Source of the DNA: JBBQSU01 sp038234815
GTDB taxonomy: Bacteria > Planctomycetota > Phycisphaerae > Tepidisphaerales > Tepidisphaeraceae
Assembly: GCA_038234815.1 (NCBI GenBank)
Contig: JBBQSU010000102.1
Coordinates: forward strand, 1 to 12,508
Direction of reading: 5' to 3'
DNA length: 12,508 nt
The first letter of the stretch is position 1; the number at the start of each line of letters is the position of its first letter. The notes beneath the pieces were generated by a model that was not told the origin of the DNA, did no database searches, and saw only the letters and a program-made list of their open reading frames with translations. Below, piece by piece: positions 7,473-12,508 of this stretch. The position numbers and the translations under genes are program-made.

Positions 7473-8473
7473 GGGATGGTTTCCAGAATGTGTTTGAGGA
7501 CCGGGGCGATGGCCTGGCGCAAGCCTTCATTGGCGTAAGCGATCCAGTTCAGGCCCGTGGTGCAGTCCAGCGGGCCGTTCAGCATCTGGCCGGTTTCGTC
7601 GGTTATCACCACCCCCGCCTCCTCGGCAATCAGCATCGCGGCGCAATCATAAGGATGACAGCAAAGCCCCGGCGGCTGACTTTGAATCCGATAGAACAGC
7701 GGGCGAAGATCGGCAACGAAACGGTCGTGTCCGACGATTAGTTCATAAAACTGCCCGCCCGTGGAAATGTATTGATCGTCAAACACCAATGCCTTGGTCA
7801 CATCAATGGTACCCAGAAGCTCGCGGGCCAGGCGCTCCATCACCCCGCCGGCCACTGCTTTGGTGCCCGGAAAGAAATTTACAATGGAAGCAAAGCCGTG
7901 GCGCAAATCGACCGCCTGGCTGGGCCGGAGGGACAGCGTGCGGGCCACGCCCGTGGCCAGATCAACCCGCGCGGCGTGCACCCCGCGACCTTTGATCGCG
8001 CTCAGCACGTCCGCCTGGCCCATCTTGCTGGTGGGCAGTTCCGTCATCACCGCCAGCTCGATATCCCGCAGGCAGGTGGCCGGGCCGTTGTTGGGCGCTA
8101 CCCCCGCCAATGCCCACGCCGGACGCTTGTCGTACATAATTCCCCGCGTGCCGTCGATCGGATCGATGATCAACCGAATTTGCGCATCGTCGATCCTGCT
8201 TCCCTCTGGAAACACGCGCGCGCCTTCCACTCCGTTTTCGTCTTCCATTCCTTCGGCGATCAAAACCAGCGGGGTGGCGTGGCCCCAGTCGGTGCAGAAA
8301 TCAACGATCAATGGATCGACCAGCGCATCGATCTGATAGATGGTGTCGGCGGCGCTGGCGCGATTGACGGCGCTCAGGCCCTGCGCGTCGCGCGAGCGCA
8401 CCAGCGCATCGCGGACAGCAGCCTGAAACCGCTTCAGGCGATCGACGGCATCGTCGGGGTCGATTGGCAGCAT
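7469..8473 (-). CDS. Inositol monophosphatase-like phosphatase
   Basis: A 334-residue metal-dependent phosphatase of the inositol-monophosphatase/FBPase fold. The Mg-binding residues are present. There is a Glu in LIAEGMEDE (about residue 74). The family signature appears as IDPIDGTRG (about 103-111, canonical DPxDGT). The C-terminal Asp motif is PYDCAAMLIAEEAG (about 274-287), in place of the usual WDxAAG. The true substrate (inositol phosphate, a nucleotide PAP, a sugar bisphosphate or another) cannot be read from the sequence. It is longer than typical IMPases (about 270), with insertions between the two motifs. The frame is open upstream to 8566, but that would overlap dus by 53 bases and add a low-complexity N-terminus, so I prefer ATG 8473, 40 bases after the dus stop. 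It is coupled to the glycosyltransferase downstream. Confidence 0.85.
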   Translation of the reverse strand: MLPIDPDDAVDRLKRFQAAVRDALVRSRDAQGLSAVNRASAADTIYQIDALVDPLIVDFCTDWGHATPLVLIAEGMEDENGVEGARVFPEGSRIDDAQIRLIIDPIDGTRGIMYDKRPAWALAGVAPNNGPATCLRDIELAVMTELPTSKMGQADVLSAIKGRGVHAARVDLATGVARTLSLRPSQAVDLRHGFASIVNFFPGTKAVAGGVMERLARELLGTIDVTKALVFDDQYISTGGQFYELIVGHDRFVADLRPLFYRIQSQPPGLCCHPYDCAAMLIAEEAGVVITDETGQMLNGPLDCTTGLNWIAYANEGLRQAIAPVLKHILETIP

Positions 8474-8513
8474 GGGCCTGTTGTAATCGGCCAGGCCAGG
8501 AGATGGCAATGAT

Positions 8514-9548
8514 TCAGCCCGCGGCGCAGGACTCGCTGCGCAGCGGCACGGCGTTGTCATGCTCAACGCGCCAGTCGAGAAAATCCCGCAGGTTCTGCTC
8601 GAATTCGTCGATGGAATTCACCAGGCGCATACGCTCGCGCAGGCGCTTGCAGGGGTGCATGTTTCGGCCATACCAACTGATCCGCCGGCGGAATTCACTC
8701 AGCGCCGCGTGCAATGAGCGGTTTTCGATCATGCCGTAAAAATGCCGTCGCATCAGGTCGCATTTTTTCTCCAGCGTCGGTTCTGACGGGATTTGGCCGG
8801 TGGCCAGATACTCGGCGATCTGGTGGAAAATCCACGGCGACCCCAGCGCCCCGCGGCCGATCATAATCCCCGCGCAGCCCGTGCGGCGAAACATTCGCTC
8901 GGCCTCCTCGGGCGTCCGCACGTCGCCGTTGCCCAGCACGGGAATGCGTTTCACCGATGCCACCACCTCGGCGATGCCCTCAAGCCGCGCTTCGCCGGAA
9001 AACCGCATCGCGGTCGTGCGCCCGTGGATCGTTAGCATCGACACGCCCAGTCCTTCCAGCCGCGGGGCCAGATACGGCGCGACGATGCTCGAGTCGTCCC
9101 ATCCCAGGCGCAATTTGCAGGTCAGCGGAACGTGCTTCAGCACGGCGATGATTTTTTCCACCATGCGCAGGGTGTTATCTGGCTTGCACAGCAGCGCGCT
9201 GCCGCCATCCAGCTTGGTGACTTTATCGACCGGGCAGCCCATGTTGATGTCGATGACGTGCGCCCCGCGATTTTCGGCCCAGCGCGCCGCCTCGCACAGG
9301 CGATCGACGTTCCCGCCATAAATCTGCATGCACAACGGCGAGTCTTCCGGGCAGGTGCTGGCCAGTTCCAAGCTCTTGCGGTTCTCGCGCAGGATGCCCT
9401 CGGGACATAGCAGTTCGGTGCAGGCCATCCCCACGCCGCCACAAGACCGCGCGACCAGCCGAAAGGCCAGGTCGCAATATCCGGCGATCGGGGCCAATAC
9501 CAGATTGGTCGCCAGGCGAACCGGGCCGATTTGAAGCGGGCGAAGCAT
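8514..9548 (-). CDS. dus: tRNA dihydrouridine synthase (Dus family)
   Basis: An FMN-dependent enzyme that reduces specific uridines in the D-loop of tRNA to dihydrouridine. The protein is 344 residues from ATG 9548, normal for the family. The TIM-barrel start LVLAPIAGYCDLAFR is followed by the signature INMGCPVDKVTKLDGGSALL with the catalytic Cys (about residue 105). Then come LTCKLRLGW, TIHGRTTAMRFSG, the FMN-phosphate site VLGNGDV and IMIGRGALGSPW. The C-terminal helical tRNA-binding domain follows. The frame is open to 9599, but homology begins at LRPLQIG, so ATG 9548 (or the adjacent GTG) is preferred. No strong SD is visible. Which Dus subfamily it is cannot be set by eye. It probably belongs to the minus-strand series, downstream of the small membrane gene. 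Confidence 0.92.
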   Translation of the reverse strand: MLRPLQIGPVRLATNLVLAPIAGYCDLAFRLVARSCGGVGMACTELLCPEGILRENRKSLELASTCPEDSPLCMQIYGGNVDRLCEAARWAENRGAHVIDINMGCPVDKVTKLDGGSALLCKPDNTLRMVEKIIAVLKHVPLTCKLRLGWDDSSIVAPYLAPRLEGLGVSMLTIHGRTTAMRFSGEARLEGIAEVVASVKRIPVLGNGDVRTPEEAERMFRRTGCAGIMIGRGALGSPWIFHQIAEYLATGQIPSEPTLEKKCDLMRRHFYGMIENRSLHAALSEFRRRISWYGRNMHPCKRLRERMRLVNSIDEFEQNLRDFLDWRVEHDNAVPLRSESCAAG

Positions 9549-9611
9549 CACAATTGACGAGTTTAGGGAAGGCGGGCCGGCGTGCCAGCACAATATCAAA
9601 GACCAAGCTGG

Positions 9612-9722
9612 CTAGAAGCTGCCGATCTTGCCCACCATGGCGATGATCTGGGCGATTAAGAAAGCGCCTGCAGTCAAACCCGCAGCCAGCGACGCAGCAT
9701 CAATCCAGGATGAACGATCCAT
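9612..9722 (-). CDS. 36-residue membrane protein upstream of dus
   Basis: A short open frame of 36 codons plus TAG. It starts at an ATG preceded by GAGGT 4 bases upstream, one of the best Shine-Dalgarno sites in the window. The product begins MDRSSWIDAASL, continues as one hydrophobic Ala/Ile-rich helix (about residues 9-31, including AGAFLIAQIIAMVG) and ends KIGSF. A TAAAAT at 9745-9750 on the same strand could be its -10 element. The stop is 63 bases before the dus start, in the same orientation. I know no family for it. The SD plus a well-formed helix make it more likely to be real than chance, but the size leaves doubt. The opposite-strand frame here (9628-9909) has no SD and an arginine-rich, unfamily-like translation. 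Confidence 0.5.
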   Translation of the reverse strand: MDRSSWIDAASLAAGLTAGAFLIAQIIAMVGKIGSF

Positions 9723-9877
9723 CGTTACCTCAAAGCGTGAAAGAATTTTAATCCCGCGCAGAGAATACCGTTCGGGCTATCGGCCGTCGAGAGAAATCTT
9801 CATATATCGACCGAGGTTTATTCGTTTCCCTATCCCGCGCCCCACATCAATGGTCAAAGCCGTCTATCGCCGCGGGC

Positions 9878-10471
9878 ATGGCTCTGCTAGTATCGGCCCG
9901 CGTGAGTGATCCTAATCTTTCAAACCCGAATGATCCCGGCCGTGATATCGTGCAGCAGCCCGTGCAGCATCAGCCCGTGACCGCGCGCGTGCCCGAGCGA
10001 CTTTCCCGCGGGGTCACCAGCTCCGGGCAGGTGATTCTCGATAGCCCCAAGGAATTCATGATCGATTTCCTTCAGGGTCTAACGCGCCCGCATCAGGTGG
10101 TGGCCCGCGTGATTATGGCCCCGCAGACGATGCAGGAGTTTCTCGGCGCGCTTCAGCAGAACATCAATCGGTTTACCGAAACCTACGGTCCCCCGCCGGT
10201 GTTAAACATTCCCCCGCCACCTACGCGACCGACGATTCAGGAAATTTACGAGAATTTCAAGCTGCCCGAAGACGTGATGACGGGCAGCTACTGCAACAGC
10301 GTGCTGATCGGACACAATCCGACCGATTTCTTCTTTGATTTCATCGCCAGTTTTTATCCCACGCCGTCAGTCACCGCCAGGGTGATTATGCAGGCGGGCA
10401 TGGTCAGCCGATTTCAAAGCACCCTGACCGCAGCCGTGCAGCAGTTTCGCCAGCGGTACCCGAATTCCTGA
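9878..10471 (+). CDS. Protein with two tandem DUF3467 modules
   Basis: A soluble protein of 197 residues (189 if it starts at the GTG at 9902). DUF3467 is a small family of unknown function. The characteristic pattern appears twice. Module 1 is at about residues 45-110 (QVILDSPKEFMIDFLQGL, then ARVIMAPQTMQEFLGALQQNI). Module 2 is at about 134-194 (NSVLIGHNPTDFFFDFIASF, then ARVIMQAGMVSRFQSTL). Between them lies a Pro-rich hinge (GPPPVLNIPPPPTRP). The two halves are clearly diverged copies, so this is an internal duplication. The start is ambiguous: neither candidate has an SD. A TAGTAT 8 bases before GTG 9902 could serve a leaderless start there, giving an N-terminus of MSDPNLSN. It is divergent from the small membrane gene and convergent with the LarA-family gene (39-base gap, no clear terminator). 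Confidence 0.75.
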   Translation: MALLVSARVSDPNLSNPNDPGRDIVQQPVQHQPVTARVPERLSRGVTSSGQVILDSPKEFMIDFLQGLTRPHQVVARVIMAPQTMQEFLGALQQNINRFTETYGPPPVLNIPPPPTRPTIQEIYENFKLPEDVMTGSYCNSVLIGHNPTDFFFDFIASFYPTPSVTARVIMQAGMVSRFQSTLTAAVQQFRQRYPNS

Positions 10472-10510
10472 TTTTGCGCGCGGGCTAATTTCCTGGACAT
10501 CGCCGGCAAT

Positions 10511-11818
10511 CTATTCGACGACGACCATGTCGTTTCGCTGCATCCGCGCCTTGGTTGACCATAGCCCGGCACTGGGGGTGGAAATGAAATAGACCTCTTC
10601 CCCGTCGGGCATGGTGTTCCAGCCTTCGGTCATTTTGGCCGGATTATAGCGATTCAGCGTTTCCTCCAGGTCCGCGTATTCGAACTTCACCAGTTCAATA
10701 TCCCCGCGAGTTAGTTTGCCCGGCGCATAGCGCACGGTGAAACGCCCTTCTGAAGAACCGTTCATCAAATGAGCCGTGCCATTGGCGAATTCCTGAAGGT
10801 CGGCATTGTTCTTGTAATACTCCATCGTCTTGGGCGTACCGCAGTAGCCATACCTGCGGATGATGGCGTCGATCTCCGGCTGCTCGCCAAAGCCTTCCAG
10901 GCCCGGAGCAATGACCAGCAGTTCCCCGCCATCGGCCATGGCCAGGCGCGTGCGATAGATCGCCTTGTTGGCAACCCAGGTGGTGCGGAATTCATCGGCC
11001 TGCATCACCGCCACCACTTTCTTCAGTGGCTTATCAAAAAGCGTCACGTTCTGCCGCCGGCTTTGTCGCGCGGCCTGCATGTATGTTTCAACATCGTCGC
11101 CAACATAAAAGCCCGTCTGCACCAGCTTGCTGTCCTCGTTGCGGGCCATGACGATCTGGCAATACACGTCGGGCAGATGCGAGAGGAACTTTTCTTCGGC
11201 CCAGTTGAATGTCGCCCGGAGCGGCGTGACCAGATTGCCCAGGTTGTTCTCAATGCCATAAGTGGCCGACGCGATATGGGCAGCGCACATCGTCTCCTTG
11301 CTGCCCAGTCCGATGAAATAATTCTTGTTGTGATTGGCAAAGCCCAGCACTTCGTGCGGCACGACGTGCCCGACATTGATGATTAAATCCCAACGCTCGT
11401 TCAGCAGCATGGCATTGAGCTTCACGGGCAGTTCCATGTCCACTACCCCACCGCTCTTTTCCCTCAGCACGTCCGCCGGCACGGTGCCCAGCATCTTGCA
11501 CCCGCTGCGCCAGTCGTGGGCATGAATCCGCCCTTCGGGGATGGAGCCGAACATCCACTTGTTTTCAGCCTCGGTGTGTGGCCGATGCTGGCCGAGGGTG
11601 GGAATGACGTGCGTGTCGCAGGACTTGGGCAGAAGATTGTAGAACGTCTCGGTGATCCATCCCGCCCCACTGTGCGCCCGCGTCAAATCCGGCGGCAAGA
11701 GCAGCACCCGCCGAAGGTCGCATTTAAGGCGCGCCCGCGCCTCGTCCAGCGTCCGCTGGCACATCTCGGTCACTTCCTGCTTCGACAGATTGACAGACTC
11801 TTTACTGAACCACGGCAT
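10511..11818 (-). CDS. LarA-family (nickel-pincer) racemase/epimerase
   Basis: A cytoplasmic enzyme of 435 residues related to lactate racemase LarA, which uses a nickel-pincer nucleotide to exchange hydride at the alpha carbon of a 2-hydroxy acid. Visible landmarks: PPDLTRAHSG (42-51), GQHRPHTEAE (76-85) with the His equal to LarA H108, HDW (101-103), and VPHEVLGFANHNKNYF. In that last segment H155 and K165 keep the 10-residue spacing of LarA H174 and K184, the Lys that links the cofactor. H181 keeps the 16-residue spacing of LarA H200. The usual GFSGGAK is replaced by GFANHNK, so the substrate probably differs from lactate; homologues act on other hydroxy acids. No larB, larC or larE cofactor genes are in the window. 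A good SD (GAGGA) precedes the ATG. The decayed integrase gene lies 36 bases upstream on the same strand. Confidence 0.85.
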   Translation of the reverse strand: MPWFSKESVNLSKQEVTEMCQRTLDEARARLKCDLRRVLLLPPDLTRAHSGAGWITETFYNLLPKSCDTHVIPTLGQHRPHTEAENKWMFGSIPEGRIHAHDWRSGCKMLGTVPADVLREKSGGVVDMELPVKLNAMLLNERWDLIINVGHVVPHEVLGFANHNKNYFIGLGSKETMCAAHIASATYGIENNLGNLVTPLRATFNWAEEKFLSHLPDVYCQIVMARNEDSKLVQTGFYVGDDVETYMQAARQSRRQNVTLFDKPLKKVVAVMQADEFRTTWVANKAIYRTRLAMADGGELLVIAPGLEGFGEQPEIDAIIRRYGYCGTPKTMEYYKNNADLQEFANGTAHLMNGSSEGRFTVRYAPGKLTRGDIELVKFEYADLEETLNRYNPAKMTEGWNTMPDGEEVYFISTPSAGLWSTKARMQRNDMVVVE

Positions 11819-11854
11819 CTTGCGAATTCCTCTTTTCTGTTGGGTAACGGCAAG

Positions 11855-12364
11855 TTAGTTCGCAATCGCCAGACATTCAAGCCCGTCCAGCGGGCTTCGC
11901 ACCGCGATGCTCGGCTTGTTCATCACATGGGTGTAGACCATCGTCGTCTCCAGATGCGAGTGGCCAAGCAGCCGCTGGACCGACCCCGCCCGCATCGTCG
12001 CCAGCAGCCGCGCCACCTCCGGTTGACTGAGGACTGTCGGTACCCGCACCGGGCGTCGCGCCCGCTCGGCCTCGAACCGGCCCAAATGCTTTTCCCCCAC
12101 CTCATCCACCACCACTTGCTTATATAGAAACACCAGAGCACACAGCGCTTGGTTTTGCGTCGAAGCGCTCACCTTCTTTTGCACGGCCAAATGAGTGAGA
12201 AACGCTTCAACATGCGTTTCGTTCAGTTCCCGCGGTTGCCGCCATGTGTCGGCGGTGCGATGAAACTTCAAGAATTCGACGATCCACCCCCAGTAGCATT
12301 CCCGCGTCCTTTGAGCGAGTCGCCGCCGGGCAATCGCGTTGTTGAATCGCTCGATCAACCGCAT
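11855..12364 (-). pseudogene. intI: Integron-type tyrosine recombinase with in-frame loss of the catalytic core
   Basis: The frame encodes 169 residues against about 310-340 for integron integrases. The N-terminal core-binding domain is intact (about 1-110: RTRECYWGWIVEFLKFHR, ETHVEAFLTHLAV, STQNQALCALVFLYKQV, and RRPVRVPTVLSQPEVARLL). At about residues 124-130 (bases 11975-11995) the sequence jumps from LLATM to VQRLLGH. It finishes with the normal IntI C-terminus: HSHLETTMVYTHVMNKP and VRSPLDGL, including the last catalytic His (LLGH) and the nucleophilic Tyr. Missing are the catalytic Arg I, the Lys, the HxxR box and the IntI-specific extra patch, roughly 150 residues. Recombinase activity is not expected. 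No frameshift or internal stop occurs, so a short DNA-binding product could still be made. ATG 12364 fits the family N-terminus; a TTG at 12394 is possible. There is no clear SD. Confidence 0.85.
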
Positions 12365-12431
12365 CGACGAGCAACATAGCGATGGGGCGAACAAGCACCC
12401 AACAAATTCTGATAGAAATTTTGGCTTGGGC

Positions 12432-12507
12432 GTTCATCTAACATCGGTTATCGTCTTGTTAGATGAACAAGCCTTCCTGTTAGATGAACAGGGCTGTTCA
12501 ACTAATA
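12432..12507. repeat. Cluster of four 13-base core-site repeats; candidate attI region
   Basis: The element TGTTAGATGAACA occurs twice as a direct repeat (12457-12469 and 12478-12490, period 21). It occurs once inverted as GTTCATCTAACA (12432-12443) and once as a diverged inverted copy TGTTCAACTAATA (12495-12507, 11 of 13). Three copies contain GTTAGAT or its complement, matching the integron core site GTTRRRY/RYYYAAC. The first pair forms a perfect 11-base inverted repeat around a 15-base spacer. The cluster begins 68 bases upstream of the integrase ATG, where attI sites with inverted plus direct integrase-binding sites are found. The stretch is AT-richer than the rest of the window. It could instead be a repressor operator or the start of a longer array past the window edge. 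Confidence 0.55.
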
Positions 12508-12508
12508 C

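Noticed and set aside
8474..8566. N-terminal extension of the IMPase-like protein
   Set aside because: It overlaps the dus coding region by 53 bases and adds a low-complexity segment not needed for the fold; ATG 8473 is a better start.
9549..9611. GC-rich dyad (GCTGG/CCGGC) between the 36-residue gene and dus as a terminator
   Set aside because: The stem is short with a G-T pair and is not followed by a T-run.
9628..9909. 93-codon plus-strand frame between dus and the DUF3467 gene
   Set aside because: No SD, an Arg-rich translation without family features, antisense to the better-supported 36-residue gene, and overlapping the DUF3467 start in another frame.
11967..12010. Direct repeat CGGCTGCT (11967-11974 and 12003-12010) flanking the integrase deletion junction, as its cause
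   Set aside because: Slippage between direct repeats would leave only one copy. Both remain, and each encodes a normal family segment (ARLL and QRLL), so the junction lies between them and not at the repeats.
12436..12464. ATCTAAC...GTTAGAT as a complete attC site
   Set aside because: The span is only 29 bases, shorter than known attC sites, and the interior lacks the paired L'' and L' boxes; an attI-type or operator role fits better.
12457..12490. The small hairpins as transcription terminators
   Set aside because: The stems are 6 pairs with 5-base loops, and no T-tract follows on either strand.
1..12508. CRISPR arrays, insertion sequences, tRNA or rRNA genes
   Set aside because: No regularly spaced repeats with unique spacers, no transposase-like frame, and no tRNA- or rRNA-like sequence was recognised on either strand.

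Overview
The window looks like a chromosomal fragment of a planctomycete, probably of Phycisphaerae type. The case rests on lineage-typical families: a Minf_1886-family protein, a DUF3467 protein, a secreted helical-repeat plus laminin-G-like protein and a short Rho. Base composition is moderately GC-rich and translation signals are mixed, with several genes lacking a Shine-Dalgarno (SD) sequence. The lineage is inferred from protein families only; there is no rRNA or tRNA in the window.

Layout. The left edge holds the N-terminus of a minus-strand NAD-dependent epimerase. It is divergent from a plus-strand pair, a Minf_1886-family protein and a one-helix membrane protein, coupled by ATGA. The membrane protein runs tail-to-tail into a large minus-strand flippase-like membrane protein, and the two reading frames overlap by 101 bases. 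The flippase gene is divergent, almost without a gap, from hpt (hypoxanthine phosphoribosyltransferase), which is followed by a membrane protein with a bacterial PH domain. That gene converges on rho with 2 bases between the stops.

From about 9.7 kb back to 3.8 kb the minus strand carries a co-directional series: a newly recognised 36-residue membrane protein with a strong SD, dus (tRNA dihydrouridine synthase), an inositol-monophosphatase-like phosphatase, a family 2 glycosyltransferase (4-base GTGA overlap), a secreted helical-repeat/laminin-G-like protein, and rho with its own candidate promoter. On the plus strand at 9.9-10.5 kb lies a protein made of two DUF3467 modules. It converges on a minus-strand LarA-family (nickel-pincer) racemase/epimerase.

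The right end is the most unusual part. An integron-type tyrosine recombinase (IntI) has lost nearly its whole catalytic core in an in-frame internal deletion, but keeps its N-terminal DNA-binding domain and its C-terminal Tyr segment. Directly upstream, where an attI site should lie, an AT-richer stretch holds four copies of a 13-base element built on the integron core site GTTAGAT, in inverted and direct orientation. This suggests the edge of a decayed or non-autonomous chromosomal integron. Any cassette array would lie beyond base 12508. No CRISPR array, insertion sequence, tRNA or rRNA was seen.

The housekeeping genes (hpt, dus, rho) form no single pathway. The IMPase-like, GT2 and flippase-like proteins hint at envelope or polyol/lipid-linked chemistry, but that link is only inferred.
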